Shown here: positions 45,455 to 55,247 of the stretch, in pieces
Numbering within the stretch: the stretch's first letter is position 1
How the letters are laid out: each line of letters begins with the position of its first letter
Notes under the pieces: model-generated
Seen by the model: the letters and a program-made list of their open reading frames with translations, nothing else
The model's database searches: none
Told to the model about the DNA's origin: nothing
Source of the DNA: an uncultured Sphingomonadaceae bacterium
GTDB lineage: Bacteria > Pseudomonadota > Alphaproteobacteria > Sphingomonadales > Sphingomonadaceae
Reading direction: 5' to 3'
DNA: 64,000 nt
NCBI GenBank assembly: GCA_947495985.1
Contig: CANMBD010000004.1
Span: 62,001-126,000, forward strand
Program-made: the position numbers and the translations under genes

Positions 45455-46792
45455 TTATGAAGAGATGTTTTGCAGCCGTGCGAGGGCGGATTCACGGCCA
45501 ATGAGCGGAAGCAATGCGCCCATGTCCGGTCCGTGATCCAATCCGGTCAGCGCCTGACGCAGCGGCATGAACAATGGCTTGCCTTTGCGGCCCGTGCCTT
45601 CCTTCAATGCTCCGGTCCAGTCTTTCCAGATCGTCTCTGACCAGGACAAGCCTTCCAGGGTTGTTCGGGCCTGATTCAGAAATTCTTGATCTTCGACCGA
45701 CAAGTCGGGAGCGGATACCGGGCCCGTCACCACCTGCCACCAGGCATCGATTTCACCCATATCATGCAGATTGGGCCGGACGACGTCCCAGGCCGCCGCG
45801 GACATTGCATCAGGCAGCCGGCCCTGCACATCTTCATAGTCCAGCAAGTGCACTATCTTCTGGTTCAGCTGGGCCAATTCTTCATCATCAAAGCGCGCCG
45901 GCGCCCTTCCAAAGCGTGAAAAATCAAAACTTTGCACCAACGTCATAACGTCGGAAATTGGCTCCACCGGATCGCTGGTTCCGATACGGGCAAGCAGCGC
46001 GACAATCGATTGCGGTTCAATGTTGCGTTCGCGAAAACCGCCCACGCCCAGGGACCCCAAACGTTTGGAAAGCTTACCCTCGGTCCCAACCAACAACGCT
46101 TCATGGGCAAACTCCGGTGTGTCGGCACCAAAGGCCTGAAACATCTGAATCTGGACTGCGGTATTGGCGACGTGATCCTCACCGCGCACGACATGGGTGA
46201 TGCCCATATCCATATCATCGATGGTCGATGGCAGCATATAAAGCCAACTGCCATCTTCTCGGCGGATGACCGGATCGGACAGCAGGCCCGGTTCAAAATG
46301 CTGGTCGCCGCGGATCAGGTCGGTCCACTCAATCGGTGTGTCGTGATCCAGCTTGAAACGCCAATGCGCCTTTCGGCCTTCTGCTTCAAAGGCTGCAATT
46401 TCCGCATCGGTTAGTTCCAGGGCTCCCCGATCATATGTCGGTGGTTTACCGCGACCGAGTTGAACCTTGCGCTTCAGATCCAGTTCTTGCGCGGTTTCAT
46501 AGGCGGGATAAACCCGGCCCGCCGCCTTTAACGTCTCGAACTGCTCTTCGTAGCGGTCGAAACGCGCCGACTGCCGCTCTTCGCTATCGGGATGGATACC
46601 GAGCCAAGCGAGATCAGCCCGTATAGCGGTGACATATTCCTCTTTGGAGCGTTCCTTGTCGGTATCATCCAGCCGCAGCAGAAATTCGCCGCCCCGTTTC
46701 TTGGCGAACATCCAATTGTGGAGCGCCGTGCGGATATTGCCGACATGAAGATGCCCGGTGGGCGAGGGTGCAAAGCGGGTTTTAATGGTCAT
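45455..46792 (-). CDS. gltX: Glutamyl-tRNA synthetase
   Basis: A 445-residue class I aminoacyl-tRNA synthetase that charges tRNA-Glu. The HIGH-type motif is SPTGHLHVGNI (residues 10-20), the KMSKS-type motif is KLSKRLG (about 244-250), and the catalytic body lies between them. The HVGN variant and 445-residue length fit the second alphaproteobacterial GltX type, which in some members charges tRNA-Gln. It overlaps the nadE stop by four bases, and both are on the minus strand. A second gltX may exist elsewhere. The call to the family is firm. Confidence 0.92.
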   Translation of the reverse strand: MTIKTRFAPSPTGHLHVGNIRTALHNWMFAKKRGGEFLLRLDDTDKERSKEEYVTAIRADLAWLGIHPDSEERQSARFDRYEEQFETLKAAGRVYPAYETAQELDLKRKVQLGRGKPPTYDRGALELTDAEIAAFEAEGRKAHWRFKLDHDTPIEWTDLIRGDQHFEPGLLSDPVIRREDGSWLYMLPSTIDDMDMGITHVVRGEDHVANTAVQIQMFQAFGADTPEFAHEALLVGTEGKLSKRLGSLGVGGFRERNIEPQSIVALLARIGTSDPVEPISDVMTLVQSFDFSRFGRAPARFDDEELAQLNQKIVHLLDYEDVQGRLPDAMSAAAWDVVRPNLHDMGEIDAWWQVVTGPVSAPDLSVEDQEFLNQARTTLEGLSWSETIWKDWTGALKEGTGRKGKPLFMPLRQALTGLDHGPDMGALLPLIGRESALARLQNISS

Positions 46793-48444
46793 ATCGTCCT
46801 AAATGCATTGGTAATGGGATAGCGCCGGTCTCGGCCAAAATTTCTTGTGCCCAGTTTTACGCCGGGAGGCGCCTGACGCCGTTTATATTCGGCTATATAG
46901 AGCAATTTTTCGATCCGTATCACGGTTTCGCGATCAAAGCCGCGTTCGACAAGATCAGCAACCGATAATTCTTCCTCCACCAGTCCGTGGAGCAGGGGAT
47001 CGAGAATTTCATAGTCAGGCAAGCTGTCGCTGTCCTTTTGATCTTCCCGCAATTCTGCGCTGGGCGGTTTGGTGATGATATTGTCAGGCATGACGGGTCC
47101 GTCCGGACCCATGCCGAGCGACGGCTTGTTGCGATTGCGCCATTCCGACAGCTTGAAACAGGTCAGCTTATAGGCATCTTTCAGCACGGAATAGCCGCCC
47201 GCCATATCGCCATAGATGGTGGCATAGCCGACGCTCATCTCGCTCTTGTTACCAGTGGTCAGCAGCATGTGGCCAAATTTGTTGCTCATCGCCATCAGCG
47301 TTACCCCGCGGATGCGCGACTGAATATTCTCTTCGGTGATATCCACTTCTTCATCGGCAAAACTGCCTTCGAGCATGGCGTCAAAACCTTCGACCGCAGG
47401 CACGATTGAAATAGTGTCGAGCCGCGTGCCAAGCATCTCAGCGCAAGCGGCCGCATCGTCGAGGCTTTCTTGGCTGGTGAAGCGTGACGGCATCATCACG
47501 CACCACACCCGATCCGCACCCAAGGCGTCAACCGCTACTGCCGCAGACAGGGCACTATCAATGCCGCCAGACAAACCAAGAATGACGCCAGGAAAGCGGT
47601 TGGCGTTCACATAGTCGCGTAAGCCAACTATCATCGCGTTATAAATATCGGCCGGATGATCATCGAGCTTGTGGATCTCACCGGGCGCACAAGTCCAGTC
47701 CCCACCCTCATTCGACCAGTGGGTGTCAACAATCGCTTCATCCCAGTCGGGAAGCTGGTGCATCACACTAGTGTCGCCGTTCAAGACAAAGCTCGCCCCG
47801 TCAAAAACCACTTCATCCTGACCGCCAATCCGGTTGAGGAACAGCAGCGGCAGCTGTGTTTCCCGCACTCGCTGCGTTGCCACCTGACCCAGCCGCCGGT
47901 CGTCTTTCTCAATCTCATAGGGGCTGCCATGGACGGAAATCAGCATTTCCGTACCCTGTGCTTTCAGATGTTCACAGACGGTCGGAAACCAGACGTCCTC
48001 GCAAATGGGAAGGCCAATTTTGCAGCCGCGAAAGTCTATCGGTTCAGGTAGCGGTCCAGATGTGAACAGGCGCTTTTCATCAAACGTGCCGTAGTTGGGA
48101 AGCTCGACCTTGTATCGAACCGCTTTGACCTGGCCGCCTTCGAGCAGCGCAATGCCGTTATAGAGATGGCCATTCTCACGGAAAATAGATCCCACCAGCA
48201 TCGCTGGCGCGCTATCTTTCGTCGCGTCGGCCAATCGTTGTAATTCTGTTTCTGCACGTTCGACGACCGCCGGTTTCAGCACCAAATCTTCGGGTGGATA
48301 GCCAATCAGTTGCAGCTCCGGAAAGACAATCAGGTCGCTATCCGGTTTAGACCGATAGACGGCGATCATCGCGTCGGCATTGCCGCGCAAATCGCCAACC
48401 GCCTGGGTCATTTGGGCAAGGGTGATGGTAAGCTTTGCTGTCAT
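46789..48444 (-). CDS. nadE: Glutamine-dependent NAD+ synthetase
   Basis: A 551-residue two-domain enzyme. The N-terminal nitrilase-like glutaminase has VFPELQL (about 39-45) and the catalytic cysteine in GLPICEDVWF. The C-terminal synthetase domain has the PP-loop GLSGGIDSALSAAV (about 294-307). It converts deamido-NAD to NAD with glutamine as ammonia source. Full length for the two-domain form. The stop overlaps the gltX start by four bases, so nadE and gltX are coupled. Confidence 0.93.
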   Translation of the reverse strand: MTAKLTITLAQMTQAVGDLRGNADAMIAVYRSKPDSDLIVFPELQLIGYPPEDLVLKPAVVERAETELQRLADATKDSAPAMLVGSIFRENGHLYNGIALLEGGQVKAVRYKVELPNYGTFDEKRLFTSGPLPEPIDFRGCKIGLPICEDVWFPTVCEHLKAQGTEMLISVHGSPYEIEKDDRRLGQVATQRVRETQLPLLFLNRIGGQDEVVFDGASFVLNGDTSVMHQLPDWDEAIVDTHWSNEGGDWTCAPGEIHKLDDHPADIYNAMIVGLRDYVNANRFPGVILGLSGGIDSALSAAVAVDALGADRVWCVMMPSRFTSQESLDDAAACAEMLGTRLDTISIVPAVEGFDAMLEGSFADEEVDITEENIQSRIRGVTLMAMSNKFGHMLLTTGNKSEMSVGYATIYGDMAGGYSVLKDAYKLTCFKLSEWRNRNKPSLGMGPDGPVMPDNIITKPPSAELREDQKDSDSLPDYEILDPLLHGLVEEELSVADLVERGFDRETVIRIEKLLYIAEYKRRQAPPGVKLGTRNFGRDRRYPITNAFRTI

Positions 48445-48501
48445 CCCGCCCTGATAGAAAGCAGTGCTGCGCTCGGCAAATGAATTGTTCCAAATGATTG
48501 C

Positions 48502-49056
48502 TTAGAAGAGCAACGATCCCATGATCCTTCCGGGTATGAAAGCAAACAGCCCAGCAACCAAGAGACCGATATAAGGGCCCTGCATCGCCCGGTAATGTTC
48601 CACAACATTGCCGCGCCGGATTTGCCAGATACCGTAAGGAATCGAAATTAGGGTCACAACCGAGAAGATATGGATGAAGCTCAGTCCTGTTCCACCAATG
48701 CCTTGTCCCGGACGACCGATCCAGAAGCTGACAATTGCGGTGATCACCATCAATATCCCCCAGATACGTCCCATATGCATATGGAGCCGATCACCCTTTT
48801 TCCGCCACAAGATATAAGCGCCTAGCGGAAGGGCCGGGATTACAGTTGCAAGGTGAATGATGACCGGCAGGCTGATCGATCGCTTTTGCGCAATCTCTAC
48901 ATCGGCGCTGTAAGCAAAGCCGCCGTAGAGGGAAGATAGTGCCATCAAAACCAACGTGGCCAATAGTGTTGCGCCGCCTACCAGAATGACATTCTGAATA
49001 TTATATCCGCTTTTCTTGAGTATCTCAGATTGCACTGCGCTTTTCGGCTTCGCCAT
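48502..49056 (-). CDS. DUF2306-like membrane protein
   Basis: A 184-residue protein with four to five hydrophobic segments (about 21-45, 65-82, 98-118, 125-145, 160-180), of which LHMHMGRIWGILMV with two histidines near residue 92 and HYRAMQGPYIGLLVAG near 153 are typical of DUF2306 proteins. These are small membrane proteins of unknown function, possibly haem-binding. It faces divergently from the LytTR gene across 169 bases. No other functional hint is visible. Confidence 0.65.
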   Translation of the reverse strand: MAKPKSAVQSEILKKSGYNIQNVILVGGATLLATLVLMALSSLYGGFAYSADVEIAQKRSISLPVIIHLATVIPALPLGAYILWRKKGDRLHMHMGRIWGILMVITAIVSFWIGRPGQGIGGTGLSFIHIFSVVTLISIPYGIWQIRRGNVVEHYRAMQGPYIGLLVAGLFAFIPGRIMGSLLF

Positions 49057-49225
49057 GATTTCCCCGTTGGTTCAATTCGTTGCCGACCAGATTGGCTATC
49101 CGAAAGTGTAATTCCAGCTTGCTTACGCAGCTGGTTGTCTCTTATTCGTGAAATGCGCCAAAAACAGGCCGTTTGCCCATTCACGAAGCGTCAATGGGCA
49201 GGTTGGATGGCGGTTTGGGGGTTAA

Positions 49226-50029
49226 ATGAGCGGCAGTGTTAGAAAATGGTCCGTGAGATGGATTGCTGTCGAATTGCTGGTCATGGCACTGATCGGGCTG
49301 GTCTTCGGTTTCCTCGGCCCGTTTGGCACTTATGCCATGCCGGTGGCTCTGCGCCTTGCCTATTGGGTCGGCTTCATCATCGTCGGCTATGCGATTTTCA
49401 GACCGGTTTCGATTAGCGCTGGATGGCTGCGGGAAACTATTGCCATGCCTTTTTGGACCGCCGAGCTTTTGGCAACGGCGATCGCGGCTTTGCCGCTCAC
49501 CTTCCTGATCGGCTTCGCTATGTCAGGCATGCGGTTCGATCCCTCCTTTTGGGGCGACCGCTTTCTCATACTCTACCTGCAATGCGCCGTGATCGGTTTC
49601 GGTATCTTCCTTTTCATGCGGTTACTCTTTGGGCCCGATAGGTCGGACGCCGAAAGCGAGGAGGTTCGGGAACCGGAGCCGCGTGAAACAGTGTCTGATC
49701 TGGTGAAAATTGCTCCGGTGCAAACAAAATTGCATGATCGCCAACCGGGCGTCCCCGACAGGATCATCGCCTTGGGCGTGGAAGATCATTATGTCCGCGT
49801 CCATGGTCCCGAACGCTCGGAAATGCTGTTGATGCGGCTGAGCGACGCCATCAGGGAAATGGAACCGCTGGAGGGAATGCAGGTCCATCGCAGCTGGTGG
49901 GTGGCGCGCGATGCAATTGTGACGTCGAAGCGCGAAGGACGGAATCTCAGATTGATGCTATTTGGCGGGTTAGAAGTTCCGGTTTCCCGCGCCTATGTCA
50001 CCAAACTGAAACAATCTGGCTGGATTTAA
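49226..50029 (+). CDS. Membrane-bound LytTR-family transcriptional regulator
   Basis: A 267-residue protein with four membrane segments in residues 10-135, then an acidic linker and a C-terminal LytTR DNA-binding domain (about 165-267: RIIALGVEDHYVRVHG, MQVHRSWWVARDAIV, LEVPVSRAYVTKLKQ). Regulators of this build have no receiver domain and sense through the membrane part. Common in sphingomonads. Stands alone; a sensor histidine kinase is not adjacent. Ligand and targets unknown. Divergent from the DUF2306-like gene, which could be a target, but this is unsupported. Confidence 0.85.
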   Translation: MSGSVRKWSVRWIAVELLVMALIGLVFGFLGPFGTYAMPVALRLAYWVGFIIVGYAIFRPVSISAGWLRETIAMPFWTAELLATAIAALPLTFLIGFAMSGMRFDPSFWGDRFLILYLQCAVIGFGIFLFMRLLFGPDRSDAESEEVREPEPRETVSDLVKIAPVQTKLHDRQPGVPDRIIALGVEDHYVRVHGPERSEMLLMRLSDAIREMEPLEGMQVHRSWWVARDAIVTSKREGRNLRLMLFGGLEVPVSRAYVTKLKQSGWI

Positions 50030-50140
50030 CCGAAAGGCACTTTCGATTTGCGGCGCACCTGTTAAACGGAGCCTCGAAACATTCACATAGGGTCGGCGAT
50101 TCTGATGCAATGGCTGGCCTGTTCGAGGGGAAGCCAATCA

Positions 50141-51076
50141 ATGAAACTCATGTCCGGCAACAGCAATTTGTCGCTCGCTCAATCCGTAGCCGACTATCTG
50201 GATATCAAGTTGACCGATGCGAGCGTGAAACGCTTTGCGGACGATGAGATTTTTGTAGAAATCCATGAAAACGTGCGCGGCGAAGACGTCTTCATCATGC
50301 AATCGACCAGCTTCCCGGCCAATGATAACCTGATGGAATTGCTGATCGGCATCGATGCACTGCGCCGCGCCTCTGCCAAGCGTATTACCGCCGTCATCCC
50401 CTATTTCGGCTATGCACGACAAGACCGGAAACCGGGCCCGAGAACACCAATATCGGCCAAACTTGTCGCCAACCTGATCACCGAAGCGGGCGCTGACCGT
50501 GTGCTTTCGGTTGATCTGCACGCGGGCCAAATCCAGGGCTTTTTCGATATTCCAACCGATAATCTTTACGGCGCACCGGTGATGTCCGCTGATATTCAAG
50601 CGCGTTTTGCTGGCCATGAGCTGATGGTTGTGTCGCCGGATGTTGGCGGCGTGGTTCGTGCCCGCGCGCTCGCCAAACGGCTGGACAACGCGCCACTGGC
50701 GATTGTCGATAAACGCCGTGAACGTGCCGGAGAGTCTGAAGTCATGAACATCATCGGCGATGTTTCTGGGCGTTTTTGTATATTGATCGATGATATTGTC
50801 GATTCCGGCGGAACGCTTTGCAATGCTGCGCAGGCGCTGAAAGATAAAGGCGCTACTGAAGTTGTCGCTTATTGTACCCACGGCGTTCTTTCCGGCGGAG
50901 CCGTGGCCCGGGTGAATGATAGCGCGCTTAAGGAGTTGGTGATCACCGATTCCATTGGTGCAACCGAAGCGGTTCAGGAATCGGATCGTGTGCGCCACTT
51001 GACGATCGCGCCTTTGTTGGGTGAAGCGATCAAACGTATTGCCGACGAAAGTTCTGTTTCCAGCCTGTTTGATTGA
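50141..51076 (+). CDS. prs: Ribose-phosphate pyrophosphokinase
   Basis: A 311-residue enzyme that makes PRPP from ribose 5-phosphate and ATP. The start [17 protein letters not shown] has a GAGGGGA ribosome-binding site 10 bases upstream; a frame start at 50105 is rejected since it would add residues unlike the family. ATP-loop [17 protein letters not shown], the catalytic [11 protein letters not shown], and PRPP loop [11 protein letters not shown] are all intact. Cytoplasmic; supplies nucleotide, histidine and NAD synthesis. Confidence 0.95.
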   Translation: MKLMSGNSNLSLAQSVADYLDIKLTDASVKRFADDEIFVEIHENVRGEDVFIMQSTSFPANDNLMELLIGIDALRRASAKRITAVIPYFGYARQDRKPGPRTPISAKLVANLITEAGADRVLSVDLHAGQIQGFFDIPTDNLYGAPVMSADIQARFAGHELMVVSPDVGGVVRARALAKRLDNAPLAIVDKRRERAGESEVMNIIGDVSGRFCILIDDIVDSGGTLCNAAQALKDKGATEVVAYCTHGVLSGGAVARVNDSALKELVITDSIGATEAVQESDRVRHLTIAPLLGEAIKRIADESSVSSLFD

Positions 51077-51121
51077 TCTGAGTTTCGGTTTCAAGAATCC
51101 CTAGGGGGAGGGAAAGCCATT

Positions 51122-51523
51122 GTGCCAAATCTAGAAACATTGATGAAATATCGGGTCCATATTGCGGCCCTTGCGATCGCGATTTCGGTCTTCGCATGGA
51201 TCACCGAGTTGGCCGGCTGGGTTTATATCTGCCCATATTGCCGTGCGCAAAGAACCGTAATCGGACTGTTGGGGCTCCTTCTCTTGGCTAACCCGCAACA
51301 CTGGCTAAACCGCTGGGCATCATCGGTACTTGCCGTCCTCGGGCTGGTCGTCGCGGCCATGCAGCATTTCAATGGGTGGAAAAAGATCATGGCGGGAGAA
51401 TTTTCCTGGGGTGAATATTGGTATGCAAATTCCTGGGTATTGTCTGGCTGTGCCCTATTTATAATAACAGGATTGATCCTTTATCTCTGGGCTTGGCGGC
51501 CTGCCAAACCGGAGTTATCTTGA
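51122..51523 (+). CDS. DsbB-like small membrane protein with one CxxC
   Basis: A 133-residue four-helix membrane protein (about 12-35, 45-60, 65-82, 104-125). The first loop ends in CPYCRAQR, the same spacing as DsbB's C-x-x-C-x-x-Q-R motif that binds quinone and passes electrons. The second cysteine pair of DsbB, in the TM3-TM4 loop, is absent here; that loop has no cysteine. It may be a reduced thiol-oxidase relative or have a different partner. GTG start with GGGGGAGGG upstream. It lies 45 bases after prs. Disulfide chemistry is suggested but not shown. Confidence 0.6.
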   Translation: MPNLETLMKYRVHIAALAIAISVFAWITELAGWVYICPYCRAQRTVIGLLGLLLLANPQHWLNRWASSVLAVLGLVVAAMQHFNGWKKIMAGEFSWGEYWYANSWVLSGCALFIITGLILYLWAWRPAKPELS

Positions 51524-51588
51524 TTCGCGCTGTGTTTTTCAATGAGCGGCGCTGGTCAAAGGACCATTTTGCTGCCAATTAAGGGAAT

Positions 51589-52368
51589 ATGACACCCAAG
51601 GATATCACTCTTGCTGAAAAGCTGGCCGATGCTGCGGGCGATGCCATTCGTCCCTTATTCCGTACGAAATTTGATCAGGAATCAAAGAGTGATTCGACCC
51701 CGGTAACCGAAGCTGATCGCGCTGCGGAAGCGGCGATGCGCAAGATCATCGAAACAGAATGCCCTGAAGATGGCATTATCGGTGAAGAATATGGCACGAT
51801 CAACGAGGGTGCTTCTCGCCAATGGGTGCTCGATCCGATTGATGGAACCACCAGCTTCATCGCGGGGCGACCGATTTTCGGAACGCTGATCGCGCTGATG
51901 CAGGATGGTTGGCCGGTTATCGGGATTATTGACCAGCCGATAGCACGAGAGCGTTGGGTCGGAGTGGTAGGCCGGCCTACTACCTTTAACGGAACTGCGG
52001 CTCAATCGGCGCGCTGCCGTGAGTTGAAGGACGCTGTGCTGGCGACCACAACTCCGCATCAATTTGACGAGCATGATGCCGAACATTTCATGGGCCTTGC
52101 GAGCAAAGTTGCGCCGCGCAAGATTATCTATGGCGGCGATTGCTACAATTATGGCCTGGTCGCCAGCGGCCATGTCGATGTGGTCTGCGAGGCAGGGCTC
52201 ATGCTTCATGATTATGCTGCACTTGCTCCGATTATCGATGGTGCCGGCGGGATGATGTGTGATTGGAATGGTGAGCCGCTTCATGCGGATTCGGACGGTC
52301 ATGTGCTTGCCATTGGCGATCAGGCGCGTGTCGATGACGTGCTGGAGGCCATTGCATGCAACCATTAG
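51589..52368 (+). CDS. hisN: Inositol-monophosphatase-family phosphatase (histidinol-phosphatase type)
   Basis: A 259-residue Mg-dependent phosphatase of the inositol-monophosphatase fold. The metal motifs are IGEEYG (about 64-69), LDPIDGTTSF (about 82-91) and CEAGLMLHDYAALAPII (about 199-215). In sphingomonads and corynebacteria members of this group act as histidinol-phosphatase, HisN; inositol monophosphatase or 3'-phosphoadenosine phosphatase are alternatives. No other his gene is nearby. The 3' end overlaps the AraC gene by 13 bases, so they are coupled. Confidence 0.75.
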   Translation: MTPKDITLAEKLADAAGDAIRPLFRTKFDQESKSDSTPVTEADRAAEAAMRKIIETECPEDGIIGEEYGTINEGASRQWVLDPIDGTTSFIAGRPIFGTLIALMQDGWPVIGIIDQPIARERWVGVVGRPTTFNGTAAQSARCRELKDAVLATTTPHQFDEHDAEHFMGLASKVAPRKIIYGGDCYNYGLVASGHVDVVCEAGLMLHDYAALAPIIDGAGGMMCDWNGEPLHADSDGHVLAIGDQARVDDVLEAIACNH

Positions 52369-53264
52369 AGCCCGTCAGCAAAACGAGGTTTGTTCTGCCG
52401 CCGCCGCCGCTGCAACGCTATCTAACAACCTATTATTTCTCCGATATCGAGAGTCCGGATGGTTCGGACATTTTAGACCTGTTGCTGCCGCAATGGGCCA
52501 GCATCCGGTACATTTATCGCGGTAGCGTCAAAATGACAGTTCCTGACCATAAGCCTCAGGATTCGCCGCTGGCAGCAATGACCGGGCCGACCAGTTTGGC
52601 GGCTCCAATTTCGAGCAAGTCTGCACGAATTGCTGCATTTGGTCTGTTGCCACTGGGCTGGCACAAATTTGTCGGGCAACCCGCATCGCGTTGGGCCAAC
52701 AAAGTGGTGGACGTTGAAACGGCACATAAGTTCGATCTCTTTGCCAAAATTTGGAGCGCCATCAGGGTTGCTGAGTCCGAAGCGGAAATGATCGACATTT
52801 TTAATCATCTGCTGCTGGAGGCTCTGTCACCAACTGATTCCGAAGAGGAACAGATTGAGGCAGCCCACCTCGCACTTACGGATCCGGATATCGACAGCGT
52901 CAGCGCGCTTAGCGAACGATTACAAATGGATACCAAGCAACTGAGCCGATTTTCGAGCCGCGTTTTTGGATTTCTTCCGAAATTGCTGCTTCGCAGACAA
53001 CGTTTTGTTCGCACATTGGGCCAGGCACTCATGAACCCGTCCCAAAACTGGAGCGAGTGTGTCGATCTCAACTATTATGATCAGGCGCATTTCAATCGTG
53101 ACTTCAAGCGGTTCATGGGATTGACGCCGCGGCAATATATGGCCCAGCCGCATCCGATTTTCGGGATTGGCGCAAGTGAACGAACCAAGGCATTGGGGCG
53201 ACCTTTGCAGGCGATGGACAGGCCCGTTGACCCAAATGGTTCAGATAATAGCAACGCGGCGTAG
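52356..53264 (+). CDS. AraC-family transcriptional regulator
   Basis: A 302-residue regulator. The N-terminal 150 or so residues are a ligand or dimer domain of the type common in sphingomonads (PPPPLQRYLTTYYFSDI). The C-terminal AraC DNA-binding domain starts near residue 178 and includes SALSERLQMDTKQLSRFSSRVFG and YYDQAHFNRDFKRFMGLTPRQYM, the second being the conserved second HTH. The start overlaps the phosphatase gene by 13 bases. Target genes are unknown. Confidence 0.88.
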   Translation: MQPLEPVSKTRFVLPPPPLQRYLTTYYFSDIESPDGSDILDLLLPQWASIRYIYRGSVKMTVPDHKPQDSPLAAMTGPTSLAAPISSKSARIAAFGLLPLGWHKFVGQPASRWANKVVDVETAHKFDLFAKIWSAIRVAESEAEMIDIFNHLLLEALSPTDSEEEQIEAAHLALTDPDIDSVSALSERLQMDTKQLSRFSSRVFGFLPKLLLRRQRFVRTLGQALMNPSQNWSECVDLNYYDQAHFNRDFKRFMGLTPRQYMAQPHPIFGIGASERTKALGRPLQAMDRPVDPNGSDNSNAA

Positions 53265-53410
53265 CCGAAGCCTGCAAAAGCCGATCCTTTTTTGCATTAT
53301 TTCTTGCATTTCGGGCGAATCTAGCTATTGCCGCCCTTCCGATGTGACGCACTGGCCAGTGTTGGGCTGCCACATGTGTCCGTAACGGTTACTTTTCAAA
53401 GGAGACCAAA

Positions 53411-53611
53411 ATGCCCAAGTTGAAGACCAAAAGTGGTGTGAAGAAACGCTTCAAAATCACCGCAACCGGCAAGGTAAAGCACGGCGTAGCCGGCAAGCGC
53501 CACCGTTTGATGAGCCATAACAGCAAATATATCCGTCAGCAGCGCGGCACCAAGAAATTGTGTGATGCCGATGCGCGGACAGTCAAGAAATGGGCACCTT
53601 ACGGGCTTTAA
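53411..53611 (+). CDS. rpmI: 50S ribosomal protein L35
   Basis: A 66-residue basic protein, [15 protein letters not shown]..., with the L35 hallmark of [13 protein letters not shown]. Length matches. AAAGGAG is eight bases upstream. It precedes rplT by 46 bases on the same strand; the usual upstream partner infC is not here. Confidence 0.96.
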   Translation: MPKLKTKSGVKKRFKITATGKVKHGVAGKRHRLMSHNSKYIRQQRGTKKLCDADARTVKKWAPYGL

Positions 53612-53657
53612 TAGCACCGAAGATCCCATCGCTTTTAAGAATTCAAGGATATAGAAA

Positions 53658-54020
53658 ATGGCACGTGTAAAACGGGGTACGACCACTCGTACAAAACATA
53701 AAAGATTATTGGTACAAGCGAAGGGCTATTATGGCCGTCGCAAAAATACCATCCGCGTCGCGCGGCAGGCTGTCGAAAAGGCCGGTCAATATGCGTATCG
53801 CGATCGTAAAGTTAAAAAACGCGCTTTCCGCGCAATCTGGATCCAGCGTATCAACGCTGCGGTTCGCGCAGAAGGCATGACCTATGGCACGTTCATTCAC
53901 GGCACCAAGCTGGCCGGCATTGAACTCGACCGTAAAGTCATGGCCGACCTGGCGATGAATGAACCCGCAGTGTTTAGCGGCCTCATCAAACAGGCGCAGG
54001 ATGCTCTAGCGAAAGCTTAA
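53658..54020 (+). CDS. rplT: 50S ribosomal protein L20
   Basis: A 120-residue basic protein beginning [18 protein letters not shown] and carrying [25 protein letters not shown], both typical of L20, which binds 23S rRNA and guides large-subunit assembly. The C-terminal half is [22 protein letters not shown] strong hairpin terminator follows 20 bases after the stop. In other bacteria L20 represses this operon; no such leader was identified. Confidence 0.96.
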   Translation: MARVKRGTTTRTKHKRLLVQAKGYYGRRKNTIRVARQAVEKAGQYAYRDRKVKKRAFRAIWIQRINAAVRAEGMTYGTFIHGTKLAGIELDRKVMADLAMNEPAVFSGLIKQAQDALAKA

Positions 54021-54041
54021 GTGTCTAAATAATTTCAAAGA

Positions 54042-54073
54042 AGCGCCGGAGAGCAATCTCGCGGCGCTTTTTT
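54042..54073 (+). terminator. Rho-independent terminator after rplT
   Basis: AGCGCC (54042-54047) pairs with GGCGCT (54063-54068), with an inner GAGA/TCTC pairing, and is followed by a T-run of six, then AT. It ends the rpmI-rplT unit. Confidence 0.85.
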
Positions 54074-54131
54074 ATTGGGTTTTTCACCGCAGCCTGCTTT
54101 AGACGGTCAGCAGGGAAAATAGGGTAAAGTC

Positions 54132-55247
54132 ATGAGTGACATCGAAGCAATTAAAGAGAATTATCTCGGACAGATAGCAGCGGCCAGCGATGGCGATGCC
54201 TTGGAAGCGATCCGCGTTGCTGCGCTGGGCAAGAAAGGCGAGATTTCGCTGCTGCTCAAAACGCTTGGCAAAATGACCCCCGAAGAACGCCAGAGTGAAG
54301 GCCCGAAAATTAACGGTGCCCGTCAAGCCGTGGCCGATGCGATTGCTGCGCGCAAGGATAGCATTGAAACCGAAGCGCTGAACGCACGGCTCGCCACTGA
54401 AAAGCTCGACATAACCTTGCCGCCGCCTAGCGCGCCAAAGGGCAGCATTCATCCGGTTTCGCAAGTGATGGATGAACTGGCAGAGATTTTCGCTGACCTC
54501 GGCTTCTCTGTCGCTACGGGTCCGGAAATTGAGGATGACTGGCATAATTTCACCGCGCTCAACATTCCGGAAACTCATCCGGCGCGCGCGATGCATGACA
54601 CCTTCTATTTCCCGCAGACTGATGATCAGGGCATGCCGAAATTGCTACGCACGCACACCTCACCCGTGCAAATCCGCACGATGATGGATGTTGCCAAGCA
54701 AACTGACGGCGAGGGCGAACCGATTTACATTATCGCGCCGGGCCGCACCTATCGCAGCGACAGCGATGCGACGCACACGCCGATGTTCCATCAGGTCGAA
54801 GGCCTGGTGATCGACAAGAATATTCATATGGGTCATCTCAAATGGACACTCGAAACCTTTGTACGTGCGTTTTTTGAACGCGACGATATCGAACTGCGCC
54901 TGCGCCCAAGCTATTTCCCGTTCACAGAGCCAAGTGCCGAAGTCGATGTCGGCTTCTCGGTCGAAAAAGGCCGCCGGATCATCGGCGGTGACGCGCGCAG
55001 CAATGAAGGCGGCTGGATGGAAATCCTAGGCTCCGGCATGGTTCACCCCAATGTCATTCGCAATTGCGGGCTTGATCCCGATGTCTGGCAGGGCTTTGCC
55101 TTTGGCTGCGGCATCGATCGGCTGGCGATGCTCAAATATGGCATGGATGATTTGCGGGCCTTCTTCGATGGCGATTTGCGCTGGATGGAGCATTATGGAT
55201 TTTACGCGCTCGATGTACCGACATTGAGCGGAGGAGTGGGCGCATGA
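54132..55247 (+). CDS. pheS: Phenylalanyl-tRNA synthetase alpha subunit
   Basis: A 371-residue class II synthetase subunit. Motif 2 ([22 protein letters not shown]) and motif 3 ([20 protein letters not shown]) are intact. The N-terminal coiled-coil region fits the alpha subunit tRNA-binding arm. It charges tRNA-Phe together with PheT. The stop overlaps the pheT start by four bases. A transcription terminator upstream separates it from rpmI-rplT. Confidence 0.95.
   Translation: MSDIEAIKENYLGQIAAASDGDALEAIRVAALGKKGEISLLLKTLGKMTPEERQSEGPKINGARQAVADAIAARKDSIETEALNARLATEKLDITLPPPSAPKGSIHPVSQVMDELAEIFADLGFSVATGPEIEDDWHNFTALNIPETHPARAMHDTFYFPQTDDQGMPKLLRTHTSPVQIRTMMDVAKQTDGEGEPIYIIAPGRTYRSDSDATHTPMFHQVEGLVIDKNIHMGHLKWTLETFVRAFFERDDIELRLRPSYFPFTEPSAEVDVGFSVEKGRRIIGGDARSNEGGWMEILGSGMVHPNVIRNCGLDPDVWQGFAFGCGIDRLAMLKYGMDDLRAFFDGDLRWMEHYGFYALDVPTLSGGVGA

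Noticed and set aside
50138..51094. Long antisense open frame covering prs
   Set aside because: It mirrors the prs coding frame; prs has intact motifs and a good start, while the antisense product resembles nothing.
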